Assembly: GCA_905181785.1 (NCBI GenBank)
Contig: CAJIZC010000014.1
Coordinates: 1 to 64,000 of the forward strand
Source: an uncultured Candidatus Poseidoniales archaeon
GTDB lineage: Archaea > Thermoplasmatota > Poseidoniia > Poseidoniales > Poseidoniaceae
Direction of reading: 5' to 3'
Length of the DNA: 64,000 bases
Made by a program: the position numbers and the translations under genes. Positions 26,257 to 34,510 of this stretch are shown piece after piece. Position 1 is the first letter of the stretch. Every line of letters begins with the position of its first letter. The notes under the pieces are model-generated. The model searched no databases and had not been told where the DNA came from. It was given only the letters and a program-made list of their open reading frames with translations.

Positions 26257-27856
26257 GCCCTTCACCGTTGTTCGACGCAATCGCTTGTGGTTGAGCGGAA
26301 GGTCGGGCAGCGACGCGGGGGCGCTTGACATCCTTGAACCACGAATCAACGCCGTTCCAATCGGGGCGCATGCCGAGGTCAGCAAGCACCAGCTTGCTGC
26401 TGATTCGAGCGCTCTCAAAGATGGTTGGTAGTCCACTTCCGGGGTGAGTTCCGCCACCGACGATGTAGAGGTTGTTTGCTTCCTCAAATCTGTTGTGTGG
26501 TCGGCGCCAGAGCATTTGCTTGAGGTCGTGGGTGAGGTTGAACACTGCACCGCGATAGATGTCTGAGGCACCCCAGTCGTCGGGGGTAATGATCGTCTCA
26601 GAAACAATGTGATCGGCGATGTCGTCGTAGCCGACTTTCGCCAATTGCTTGATGATGGTGTCGCGGAAATCAGATTTGATGTCATCCCAAACAATGCTTT
26701 CGTGTTGGTTAGGCACTGGGACAAGGACGTAAACCGTCGAGTGCCCTTCAGGAGCGAGCGAATCATCGGTGATTGCAGCGTTCTGAACATACACCGATGG
26801 GTCATCCCAAGTGAGTCGGTGGTTTGTGATGTCCTTCAGGTTCGATTCGTAGGCTGAGGATGCGTAAATTTGGTGGTGATGGAGGTCGTACTTCTTGTCA
26901 ACTCCGAGGTAAAGCATGAATGTGGAGCATGAGTAACCCTTCTTTTCGAGTTTCTTATCGGACCACTTCTTGCGCTTTTCGTCTGGAACGAGGGTTTTCA
27001 TGGCGTGTGCAAAGTCAGCATTGACGACTGTTTTATCGGCGAGTATTTCTTCACCTTCAATTCGAACACCGGTGACGGTTTTGCCTTCAAAAATCAGTGA
27101 ATCAACTGGGGTGTTGAGGCGGATTTCGACACCCATTTCTTCTGCGATTTCACCCATGCGGGCAGTGATGCTTCCGAGCCCGCCCTTGGCGTGGAAGATG
27201 CCGTGTTCGTACTCGAGGAAGGCGAGGATGGTGAACAAGGATGGTGCTTGGAACGGACTCATTCCCAGGTATTTGGTTTGGAACGACATTGCAAGGCGAA
27301 TGCGCTCATCGTCGAAGTGCTTGGCTAAATCTCCGGCAACACTGGACCATGGTTTGAGGATGGTAGCGACTCGCATGGCCCGCTTGGAAAACACGTCGAG
27401 GGGGCTTGACCATGGGGTTTGCAAGCATTGCTTTGAGAAATCGAGCTTCTTTCTGTTTTGCTTGACGTAATTTTTGAATCCGTCTGCGTTTTTGTCACCA
27501 GCGAGTTCACGGATGCGTTCGGTCATCTGTTCGAGGTCGCTCGTTGCATCGATGTGACCGCCAGCTCCGAAAACGAGCCTGTACATTGGATCAAGGGGCA
27601 TCAATCCAAGTTCTTTGTGAGCGTCCCTTCCTATGGCTTGGAAGATTTGTTCAATGACCTCTGGGTAGTGGAAGAAGGTTGGACCACGGTCGAATGTGTA
27701 GCCGTCTTTTTCGAACAGGCGAGTTCGACCGCCGACCACTTCGGCCTTTTCCAAAACCGTGACCTTGACTCCCGAATGGGCGAGGAGAAGGGCTGATGCG
27801 AGACCGCCTGGTCCCGAGCCTACGATGATTGCGGTTGGTGGATTGAGGGCTGACAT
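26246..27856 (-). CDS. crtI: Phytoene desaturase / carotenoid oxidoreductase (CrtI family)
   Basis: This 536-aa FAD-dependent desaturase works in carotenoid synthesis. IIVGSGPGGLASALLLAHSG is the N-terminal dinucleotide fold, followed by EVVGGRTRLFEKDGYTFDRG as in CrtI. The C-terminal signature is LYIVGGGTHPGSGLPTIFES, which matches the bacterial-type phytoene dehydrogenase signature with its GxGxP. The start is ATG 27856. A longer frame upstream would read through the promoter. Marine Group II archaea often carry rhodopsins, so this gene may serve retinal or carotenoid supply, though no rhodopsin or lycopene cyclase is in this window. Confidence 0.88.
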   Translation of the reverse strand: MSALNPPTAIIVGSGPGGLASALLLAHSGVKVTVLEKAEVVGGRTRLFEKDGYTFDRGPTFFHYPEVIEQIFQAIGRDAHKELGLMPLDPMYRLVFGAGGHIDATSDLEQMTERIRELAGDKNADGFKNYVKQNRKKLDFSKQCLQTPWSSPLDVFSKRAMRVATILKPWSSVAGDLAKHFDDERIRLAMSFQTKYLGMSPFQAPSLFTILAFLEYEHGIFHAKGGLGSITARMGEIAEEMGVEIRLNTPVDSLIFEGKTVTGVRIEGEEILADKTVVNADFAHAMKTLVPDEKRKKWSDKKLEKKGYSCSTFMLYLGVDKKYDLHHHQIYASSAYESNLKDITNHRLTWDDPSVYVQNAAITDDSLAPEGHSTVYVLVPVPNQHESIVWDDIKSDFRDTIIKQLAKVGYDDIADHIVSETIITPDDWGASDIYRGAVFNLTHDLKQMLWRRPHNRFEEANNLYIVGGGTHPGSGLPTIFESARISSKLVLADLGMRPDWNGVDSWFKDVKRPRVAARPSAQPQAIASNNGEGHAV

Positions 27857-27880
27857 GGTTCTAGACCGCCGGGTTCTCCC

Positions 27881-27888
27881 TATAAAAG
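27881..27888 (-). promoter_or_regulatory. TATA box of crtI, leaderless mRNA likely
   Basis: On the minus strand the sequence reads GAAACGGCCTTTTATAGGG, with TTTTATAG as a good archaeal TATA box preceded by a purine-rich BRE-like stretch. Its centre is about 28 bp from the crtI ATG at 27856, so transcription would start at or next to the ATG. Confidence 0.6.
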
Positions 27889-28026
27889 GCCGTTTCAAAC
27901 CTTGAGGGGGCGGTGTTTTTCGCCCAGCGCGGAGGGGGGACAGCATTAGGCATGGTCGGCGGTGATAAGCATCTTAAGGAGGCTATGTTTGGGGCAAATC
28001 ACAGCCTTTGGTTGTGCGGTGATACC

Positions 28027-29277
28027 ATGAGCGATTGGAGTTCCAAGAATCCATACATGACCCAAATCACAGAGAACTACGTCTTGAACGGTAAGGGCTC
28101 TCGAAAAGAAACTCGACACATTGTGTTCGAGCTTGGTGATTCAGGCCTCGATTACAAGGTCGGCGATGCTTTGGGCGTTTTGGCGGAGAACCCACCTCAC
28201 ATTGTCGAAGAACTCCTTGAAGTTCAAGGCTGGGACCGCGAAGCAACCGTTACCACTCACAACGGCGAACGGGATGTCTATACGGCGCTGAAAAAGGACT
28301 TCGAAGTCCACATGGCCAACAAGAAGTTCGTTCAATCGCTCGCTCACAAAGTCGTTTCCAGCGGCATGCGGATTTCCCTCTCAATCGTATCTCGCTCTCG
28401 CAACGGCGAAGAATGGTCCGCTCAAGGTGAAGGCGAGATGCCTCCAGGGCTCGCCCCAAACCAGCCCTCGGATGATCCTGTTGCCAAAGTCGCAGCCCTC
28501 GTTGAAGACGCAAAAGCTGTTGAAGATTACCTCTGGACGCGGGATTACGTTGACATCATGCGTGAATTTGACGTCAAGTATTCTCCAGAAGAATTCTTGG
28601 AGTTGGCCGATCGCCTCAAGCCTCGTCTTTACTCCATCGCTTCCTCTCACGATGCCCATCCCGGATTTGTTGAGTTGACCGTCGGCATCGTTCGCTTCGA
28701 ATACAACAACCGGCCCCGTGGTGGCCTATGCACGGTCTTTATGGCTGATGAAATTGACACATCTGGATCCCCAATTGGCGTGTTCATGTCACCTACCAAA
28801 TCGTTTATTCTCCCCGAGGACAAGAACACCGACATCATCATGGTGGGTCCCGGAACAGGTATCGCTCCGTTCAGAGCCTTCATGGAACAGCGAGTGTTTG
28901 ACGGCGGCAAAGGGCGAAATTGGTTGTTCTTTGGCGACCAGTCCGCTAAGACTGAGTTCTATTACAAGGAAACCATCGAAGAATGGATGGACAGCGGCGA
29001 TTTGTACAAGTTCACCACCGCCTGGTCCCGTGACCAAGAAGAAAAGATCTATGTTCAACACCGGCTCAAGGAACACGGTGCAGAGATCTGGGAATGGTTC
29101 GAAAACGGTGCTTATTTCTACATTTGCGGCGATAAAACCTACATGGCTAAAGACGTACACAGGGCCTTGATTGCTATTGCAGAAGATCACGGCGGCATGT
29201 CAAACGAAGACGCAACACACTTCATTGAAAAGACCATGATGCGAGAACAAAAGCGCTACCTACGTGACGTGTATTGA
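28027..29277 (+). CDS. CysJ/cytochrome P450 reductase-like FAD-NAD(P)H oxidoreductase without flavodoxin domain
   Basis: This 416-aa protein corresponds to the C-terminal half of diflavin reductases such as the sulfite reductase flavoprotein. The FAD domain has RLYSIASS (200-207) and GGLCTVFMAD in place of the usual GxCSxxL. The NAD(P) domain has MVGPGTGIAPFRAF, WLFFGDQ and YFYICGDKTYMAKDV. The FMN flavodoxin domain is absent, so electrons must pass to a separate partner that is not visible here. GGTGAT lies 4 nt before the ATG at 28027. An in-frame ATG at 27985 follows AAGGAGG too closely. It is divergent from crtI. Confidence 0.85.
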   Translation: MSDWSSKNPYMTQITENYVLNGKGSRKETRHIVFELGDSGLDYKVGDALGVLAENPPHIVEELLEVQGWDREATVTTHNGERDVYTALKKDFEVHMANKKFVQSLAHKVVSSGMRISLSIVSRSRNGEEWSAQGEGEMPPGLAPNQPSDDPVAKVAALVEDAKAVEDYLWTRDYVDIMREFDVKYSPEEFLELADRLKPRLYSIASSHDAHPGFVELTVGIVRFEYNNRPRGGLCTVFMADEIDTSGSPIGVFMSPTKSFILPEDKNTDIIMVGPGTGIAPFRAFMEQRVFDGGKGRNWLFFGDQSAKTEFYYKETIEEWMDSGDLYKFTTAWSRDQEEKIYVQHRLKEHGAEIWEWFENGAYFYICGDKTYMAKDVHRALIAIAEDHGGMSNEDATHFIEKTMMREQKRYLRDVY

Positions 29278-29381
29278 CGAACTTTTCTGAATAAAACAGG
29301 GCCATCCTCTCCGAGGAAGACACAAGTTCAGCCCTTCAAATCCCTCTTCTCTGGTTCTGGTTTCAAAACCCCACCGAATCA

Positions 29382-29489
29382 TCATTGTGTTGGAACTGCA
29401 GAGTCAATCTTTTCATCGATCTGCGCGCTCATAACAGCGCCAACGCCGATGACGATACCGTCAACAAGCCATGGTATCGCATCAGCCAT
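29382..29489 (-). CDS. Tiny 35-aa hydrophobic ORF coupled to the SLOG gene
   Basis: One base after the stop of the upstream SLOG-fold gene, an ATG opens a 35-codon frame. It reads MADAIPWLVDGIVIGVGAVM followed by an acidic helix and ends with VPTQ. It has one short hydrophobic segment. Coupling and a compact fit into the convergent gap support translation, but there is no homology evidence. The remaining bases from 29278 to 29381 hold nothing recognisable. Confidence 0.3.
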   Translation of the reverse strand: MADAIPWLVDGIVIGVGAVMSAQIDEKIDSAVPTQ

Positions 29490-29490
29490 T

Positions 29491-29952
29491 TCATTGAGGA
29501 ATCGGAACGCTGACCACGGGGATCGAATGGGCATGTGCAGCCTGCTCCATCTTCTTTGTCCAAACGGAGTCAGGTCCTGGGAAGGCTAACATGTGGGTTG
29601 CAGGAACCAACATCCGGTCGACAAGACTTGCTTCAGCTTCAGGCCGCCCGCTGTCGTCGGGGCCGTTCGGGCGGGGAGCTGACCATGCTTCGGTGAACAC
29701 AGCCAGTGGTACGTTGTTGTTGTCAGCCCACCGTTCAGCGAGGTAATCTACGCCGCTTGCTCCCCCGAGAATGATGAGATCAGGGTAGGCATTGTCCTTG
29801 ACCCAATCATCAATGGCACCTTCGAGCCAAGCGTAATCATAAAATTTGGAATTGCCGCAAATGACTAAGTTTACGATTTTTCCATCATTGTTCAAGTCCC
29901 TTCCAGCGAGTCGGTCGAGGGCTTCGGCCCCGGTTTGGTCTGTCGGCGTCAT
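29491..29952 (-). CDS. YspA/DUF2493-like SLOG-fold protein
   Basis: This 153-aa protein has NLVICGNSKFYDYAWLEGAI followed by LIILGGASGVDYLAERWA. That is the pattern of the YspA/DUF2493 group of SLOG proteins, where the G-G-A-x-G-x-D loop would bind a nucleotide or nucleotide-derived ligand. The C-terminal half (MLAFPGPDSVWTKKMEQAA) fits the second Rossmann half. The precise ligand is not known. The ATG at 29952 sits 12 bp from an ATCGTG-C-CACGAT inverted repeat (29964-29976) that could be an operator. Confidence 0.65.
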   Translation of the reverse strand: MTPTDQTGAEALDRLAGRDLNNDGKIVNLVICGNSKFYDYAWLEGAIDDWVKDNAYPDLIILGGASGVDYLAERWADNNNVPLAVFTEAWSAPRPNGPDDSGRPEAEASLVDRMLVPATHMLAFPGPDSVWTKKMEQAAHAHSIPVVSVPIPQ

Positions 29953-30154
29953 GTTTATCGAACATCGTGCCACGATATGAAACTTCTGCTGTATTTTCTT
30001 GTTTTTGGAAGTTTTTTGAGAAAAATTTTCCGGTTTATGGCAACATTATTGTTCTTTGGGATGACCAGAGGCGTTTCGCTGTTCCTCAAAAAAATACCAC
30101 CTCTTGTTGATTCTCGACCGTTGGCATCATAGAGTAATTCCTCCACGAGCAACC
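29953..30154. promoter_or_regulatory. AT-rich divergent region between SLOG gene and accC
   Basis: This 202-bp region is clearly more AT-rich than its surroundings (runs of T and A near 30000-30030 and 30090). It holds the 6-bp inverted repeat ATCGTG-C-CACGAT at 29964-29976. Upstream of accC, the stretch CATCATAGAGTAATTCC is about 27 bp from its ATG and may be a weak TATA box for a leaderless transcript. No gene is seen. Confidence 0.35.
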
Positions 30155-31495
30155 ATGGCCTTCAAGCGAGTGCTGATTGCAAACCGCGGTGAAATCGCTC
30201 TTCGAATTCTCCGAACCCTGCGCGATATGGGCATCGAAGCAGCCATCATTCACGGCCGAGAAGATCGCCTTTCTTTGCCCGTTCGTTTGGCAGATGTAGC
30301 CTATGCGAACAACAAAGCAAATCCACTTGACACCTATTTGGATATTGAATCGGTCATCACTGCCGCCAAAGAAATGGGTTGCGATGCCGTGCACCCTGGC
30401 TATGGATTCTTGGCAGAGAACGCAACCTTTGTCCGCCGACTGCAAGAAGAGGGCATCACCTTCATTGGACCATCTGCAGATGTCATCACGTTGCTCGGGG
30501 ATAAAATTGAGGCTCGTGCAGCAATGGAAGCCGCTGGCCTTCCAACCGCAAAGGGCTCTTCGGAACCGATTTCAGATGCTGGTGTCGCCTCGACCCTCGC
30601 CGAAGAAATTGGCTATCCAGTGATCATCAAAGCCGCAGCTGGTGGCGGCGGTATTGGGATGCAAATCGTCGAACAATCCTCGGAATTTGAAAGCGCTCTC
30701 AAACTCTGCAAATCAAGGGCTAAATCTGCTTTTGGCGATGAGCGCGTCTTTGTTGAAAAATACATTCAAGGCGCTCAACACGTCGAATTCCAAGTTTTAG
30801 GGGACGGGAAAAAGGCAATTCATTTTGGAGAACGTTTCTGTTCAATTCAACGCCGACATCAAAAGTTGGTCGAAGAAGGTCCATGGCTCGATGAAGAAAC
30901 ACGCCAAAAAATCGGTGACCTTGTGTGCAGAGGTGCAGAATCTGTAGGCTACAAAGGCCTCGCAACGTTTGAATTCCTCCGAGACGCCAATGGCGATTTT
31001 TACTTCCTTGAGGTCAATCCACGCGTTCAAGTTGAACACACTGTTACTGAACTCATCACCGGTTACAATTTGGTCGAACTGGGCATAAGGGTCGCTCAGG
31101 GGGAGGCATTACCGCTGACTCAAGAGGATGTGAAATGGAACGGGCATGCCATCCAATGCCGGCTCAATGCAGAGGACCCTCGGAAATTTATTCCAAGCCC
31201 TGGTCGCTTGTGGGAGTGCCACTTCCCGTCTGGGTACGGCGTGCGCGTCGACACCCACGCCTACCCTGGCTACGACATGCCGGGGTGCTTCGACTCCCTT
31301 TTGGCCAAGCTTCTGGTTTGGGGCCGGGACCGAGAAGACGCGGTTCGCCGAATGCGTACAGCGCTTGACGAAACAATGATCACCGGCGTTGAACATTTGA
31401 TTCCATTGCATCGCCGAATCATGGATGAACAAGATTTCCTCGACCGCAACATCACGATTCAATACATCGATATGCATCAAGAATTGCTTGGATGA
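30155..31495 (+). CDS. accC: Biotin carboxylase subunit of acetyl/propionyl-CoA carboxylase
   Basis: This 446-aa ATP-grasp enzyme carboxylates biotin with bicarbonate and ATP. KRVLIANRGEIALRILRTLR is the N-terminal hallmark. HPGYGFLAENATF and IIKAAAGGGGIGM (the ATP-binding glycine loop) follow, then FCSIQRRHQKLVEE and the catalytic EVNPRVQVEHTVTE. Length equals that of stand-alone bacterial and archaeal AccC. No biotin carrier or carboxyltransferase gene is adjacent, so the rest of the complex is elsewhere. It could supply malonyl-CoA for the fatty-acid-synthase-like operon at 46-56 kb, which is an inference. Confidence 0.93.
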   Translation: MAFKRVLIANRGEIALRILRTLRDMGIEAAIIHGREDRLSLPVRLADVAYANNKANPLDTYLDIESVITAAKEMGCDAVHPGYGFLAENATFVRRLQEEGITFIGPSADVITLLGDKIEARAAMEAAGLPTAKGSSEPISDAGVASTLAEEIGYPVIIKAAAGGGGIGMQIVEQSSEFESALKLCKSRAKSAFGDERVFVEKYIQGAQHVEFQVLGDGKKAIHFGERFCSIQRRHQKLVEEGPWLDEETRQKIGDLVCRGAESVGYKGLATFEFLRDANGDFYFLEVNPRVQVEHTVTELITGYNLVELGIRVAQGEALPLTQEDVKWNGHAIQCRLNAEDPRKFIPSPGRLWECHFPSGYGVRVDTHAYPGYDMPGCFDSLLAKLLVWGRDREDAVRRMRTALDETMITGVEHLIPLHRRIMDEQDFLDRNITIQYIDMHQELLG

Positions 31496-31600
31496 ACCCT
31501 GTCCAAGGTTTTGACATCATCTGCTCCTGCTGTACTTGTCGATAAACTGGCAACAACCGAGCAGTGACAAATTGAAATAGAATCTGCATTTCGCCAGCAC

Positions 31601-32521
31601 ATGGATGTTCTGTTGGTCGGCAGCATTGCTTATGATTCAGTGACTTCACCTGTTGGGCAGGTCAAACATGCTCTTGGCGGCTCTGCGACCTACGGCGGCC
31701 TCGCCGCTTCGTTTCATGCTCAACGGCTGGGCATTGGAAAGGTTGGTTTGGTCGGGGTCGTTGGTGAAGACTTTTCCGATGAAGATCGATTGATCTTGGC
31801 GAGCCATGGCACCGATGTATCAGGCATCGAAACCGCTGCAGGGGAAACATTCCGCTGGGAAGGGGCCTACGAAGGGTCGATGGCTGAAGCCGAAACCTAC
31901 GCGACTCATCTCAATGTGTTTGAACACTTCCAACCAAAGGTACCTGAGCATGCACGCACACCGAAGGTCACCTTCTGTGCGAACCTGCATCCGGCACTCC
32001 AAGCCAGCGTTTTGGACCAAACCACGCCAAACCGTATCTCGATGCTTGATTCAATGAACCTCTGGATTAACATCGCCCGGGAACCCTTGCTTGAAGTGAT
32101 GCAGCGGGTGGACTTGATCATCATCAATGATGGAGAAGTTCGCATGCTCGCGGAGGATGAAAACCTCATCCGCGCAGCACATACCGTACGCTCTATGACT
32201 TCGGCTTCCACGTTGGTTGTGAAGCGCGGTGAACATGGCGTGCTCGCCTTCCATGGCGATGAGATCATTGCGTTGCCGGCTTTCCCAACCGCTGATGTCT
32301 GCGACCCAACTGGATGTGGCGACACTTTTGCAGGGACACTTGCAGCCTACATTGCTTCAGGCGACGGTCCATTGGGACGCGATGAATTGAGAACTGCACT
32401 TGTCGCAGCAACCGTTTCAGCAAGTTTTACTTTGCAATCGTTTGGCGTCGAAGCGCTTCAAACAATGACTTCAGAAGCCTTTGCCCATCGGTTGAGCCGC
32501 TTTGAGAACATCCTCGGATGA
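31601..32521 (+). CDS. PfkB-family sugar or nucleoside kinase
   Basis: This 306-aa ribokinase-fold enzyme has LLVGSIAYDSVTSP at the N-terminus and the substrate-side di-glycine in HALGGSATYGGLAAS. The C-terminal PfkB signature is DVCDPTGCGDTFAGTLAAYI, where the Asp of GCGD is the catalytic base. The substrate cannot be told from sequence alone. A possible TATA-like TTGAAATAGAAT lies about 28 bp upstream of the ATG. The stop abuts the convergent membrane-protein gene with no gap. Confidence 0.85.
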   Translation: MDVLLVGSIAYDSVTSPVGQVKHALGGSATYGGLAASFHAQRLGIGKVGLVGVVGEDFSDEDRLILASHGTDVSGIETAAGETFRWEGAYEGSMAEAETYATHLNVFEHFQPKVPEHARTPKVTFCANLHPALQASVLDQTTPNRISMLDSMNLWINIAREPLLEVMQRVDLIIINDGEVRMLAEDENLIRAAHTVRSMTSASTLVVKRGEHGVLAFHGDEIIALPAFPTADVCDPTGCGDTFAGTLAAYIASGDGPLGRDELRTALVAATVSASFTLQSFGVEALQTMTSEAFAHRLSRFENILG

Positions 32522-34174
32522 TCAAGAATCCAGCCTTGGCAATTGCGATGCTTGTTCTGCATCCGACACCTCGCCATCATGTTCAACGAGGTCCCCAAAC
32601 GATAAGTTGTCCAAATCTAAATTGTTTGATGCAGGGCCTTGTTCTTGCTGAATTTGCTCTATGAGCGTGTGCCGTCGGTCGATGTGCTTCATCATTTGTT
32701 CAACAGTTTCCTTGGGCAAAACACCGCCATGTTGTTCCGAGAGGTTCGATACAGAATTCTCAATTTCTTGCTGATGGGTTCTGGTCGATCGTTCCCGTAA
32801 TTCTTGACTGCTTTCAGTTCCTGCTTCCCCATTGAGGGCTTGGACCGTTTCCCCAGTGAGCAGTTGGCCTGCCATGGAGGCGGTGCGTCCGATTCCTTCG
32901 ATGAGCGCCTGAACTCGATTGCCGTTCCGCCTTTTCCGTTTATGGACGAATTGGGGGTTTGAGTACCCGGAGTTTCGCGGTTCAATTTTGTATTGGCTGC
33001 GTTGCGGTGTTGGCTGACTTTGGGGGTGGACCAATTCAGCGTCGAGGAGCGGGGCTTCTCTGCGAGCAGCATCGACAATCGAAGTGACTGGTTCCTCTTC
33101 CTCGGAGAATAAATTGCTGAATTCAAGATCAAATTCTGCTTCCATTGGCATCGCCGCCGGGGCGGGCTGTGGGACATGAGCTCCTTCCGGTCCAACAAAA
33201 CTCGGGAGGAAGGTTTGCGGGGTTTCTTGTGCAGGGTCCACCGCATGGTGCTGGGGTAGATTTTGGTTTGTTTCGGCAATGCGCCCGTAGGATCGTTCCG
33301 TGTTCATTGACTGAGTGGCTGGATAAGGGTGGGATGGATGATTGTAATGCATTGGTTGGTGTTGGGACTGTGATGATTGCGGCAAGGCATGCGTTCGCTG
33401 CCTTGCGTTTGCCCGGCCACGTTGAATCAATCCGTGTTCAGCGCTGATGTGTGGCTGGTGGCTTAAATCAGGCTCTCCAAACATCCATCCTTCGGTAGGG
33501 GGCTGTTCAAAATCCAACTCCAGGGGCTCTTCAGTTCCAAAGAGGTTGAGTGGTACAGCTGATTCGGGAAGGTCTTCCGGATTGCCATGATTTGCAAGCA
33601 ACGCCGCAATCGAGGGTGATGCTTCAATTCTCACGGGTTCTACAGGGAGAATTGGCGCCGCTTCGGAACGAGGGTAGTCGACATCTCGCTGAAGATCTTC
33701 CAAACCCAGACGGGCGATTTCCATGCTCTGGCCTTCTGCCAGCCTTGAATGCAAATAGCACAAACGCATGAGCACAGCCGCATTACCGGTGAGGATGTGG
33801 CAGTCGTTGGCTTGTGTTTCAATGGTCAATGTTGGTCGCTTTGTGCCAAAGCGTCCGATGAGGAGGAGCATTCCAACCCCGACGGTCAACAACTGCCATG
33901 AAGTTCCAATGACCATTCCACGGTATGCAACCAATAACAACACAGCGCCCACGACGCCCCATCCGGTGGGCAAAAGTGGTTTTGAGGTTTGATCTAAACG
34001 CATGACCCAATCGTGAGCGACTTCTGTGAATTCGCCGGTCTTTTGTTCAATCGAAAGCTTGCGCTCAGAAACAGTGACTCGAACCTTTCCAGGTTTTCCA
34101 ACCATGTGCAGTCCCTTGAAGACTTCAAGGTCTTCTGCACGGTATGGACTCTCTTGTTGTCCAGTGATGCGCAT
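32522..34174 (-). CDS. Large membrane-associated protein, unknown function (550 aa)
   Basis: The first 80 residues look like a small PH-like beta domain (EDLEVFKGLHMVGKPGKVRV). Two hydrophobic helices follow (VVGAVLLLVAYRGMVIG and LLTVGVGMLLLIG). A strand-rich segment (PTLTIETQANDCHILTGNAA) resembles the first domain again. The remaining two thirds is low-complexity, rich in Gln, His, Pro and Glu, with a basic patch (HKRKRRNGNRVQALIEGI) and coiled-coil-like helices near the end. No family is recognised. The ATG at 34174 is chosen over a TTG at 34186. Confidence 0.6.
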   Translation of the reverse strand: MRITGQQESPYRAEDLEVFKGLHMVGKPGKVRVTVSERKLSIEQKTGEFTEVAHDWVMRLDQTSKPLLPTGWGVVGAVLLLVAYRGMVIGTSWQLLTVGVGMLLLIGRFGTKRPTLTIETQANDCHILTGNAAVLMRLCYLHSRLAEGQSMEIARLGLEDLQRDVDYPRSEAAPILPVEPVRIEASPSIAALLANHGNPEDLPESAVPLNLFGTEEPLELDFEQPPTEGWMFGEPDLSHQPHISAEHGLIQRGRANARQRTHALPQSSQSQHQPMHYNHPSHPYPATQSMNTERSYGRIAETNQNLPQHHAVDPAQETPQTFLPSFVGPEGAHVPQPAPAAMPMEAEFDLEFSNLFSEEEEPVTSIVDAARREAPLLDAELVHPQSQPTPQRSQYKIEPRNSGYSNPQFVHKRKRRNGNRVQALIEGIGRTASMAGQLLTGETVQALNGEAGTESSQELRERSTRTHQQEIENSVSNLSEQHGGVLPKETVEQMMKHIDRRHTLIEQIQQEQGPASNNLDLDNLSFGDLVEHDGEVSDAEQASQLPRLDS

Positions 34175-34342
34175 CCCAGCGCGCAAAGGGCCCGTGGTTG
34201 GTTATCAATCCACCGACAGTTGCACCCACTTGCCCTTGGAAATATCGACCCCTTTTGAAACGCCAAATCCCCCAATTTGAAGGCAATCAAAGGTTTGCTC
34301 CACCGGCAGGAAGTTTAACAACAATAAGTTAGACGTCTTTCT

Positions 34343-34507
34343 ATGCTTGAAGAGGTCCTCCTCTCGCCGGCGCTCGATGAAGTCCTCGAGGAATTGGGGA
34401 ACAAAACAGAAGCCTGGACCAACAAATGGTGGTGGATGCCGCTGCGGGCGTTGCTCCTTGCTGCACCCTTCATAGCGATTGGCATCTACTATTTTTGGTT
34501 CCTTTGA
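34343..34507 (+). CDS. 54-aa single-helix membrane protein
   Basis: ATG 34343 opens a 54-codon frame ending at TGA 34507. It has an acidic amphipathic start (MLEEVLLSPALDEVLEELG), a Trp-rich hinge (WTNKWWWMPLR), and a hydrophobic C-terminal helix (ALLLAAPFIAIGIYYFWF). This N-in, tail-anchored layout is typical of genuine small membrane proteins. A TTTAAC element lies about 28 bp upstream, so the mRNA may be leaderless. It is convergent with the SelB-like gene (3 bp between stops) and divergent from the 550-aa protein. Confidence 0.5.
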   Translation: MLEEVLLSPALDEVLEELGNKTEAWTNKWWWMPLRALLLAAPFIAIGIYYFWFL

Positions 34508-34510
34508 GCA

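Noticed and set aside
26257-26805. N-terminal extension of the thioredoxin-like lipoprotein frame
   Set aside because: The extra residues overlap the crtI coding sequence in another frame and would bury the lipoprotein signal. ATG 26256 has a proper SD.
27857-27946. N-terminal extension of the phytoene desaturase to 27946
   Set aside because: The extension would read through a good TATA box 28 bp before ATG 27856, and the CrtI family begins with the FAD motif close to that ATG.
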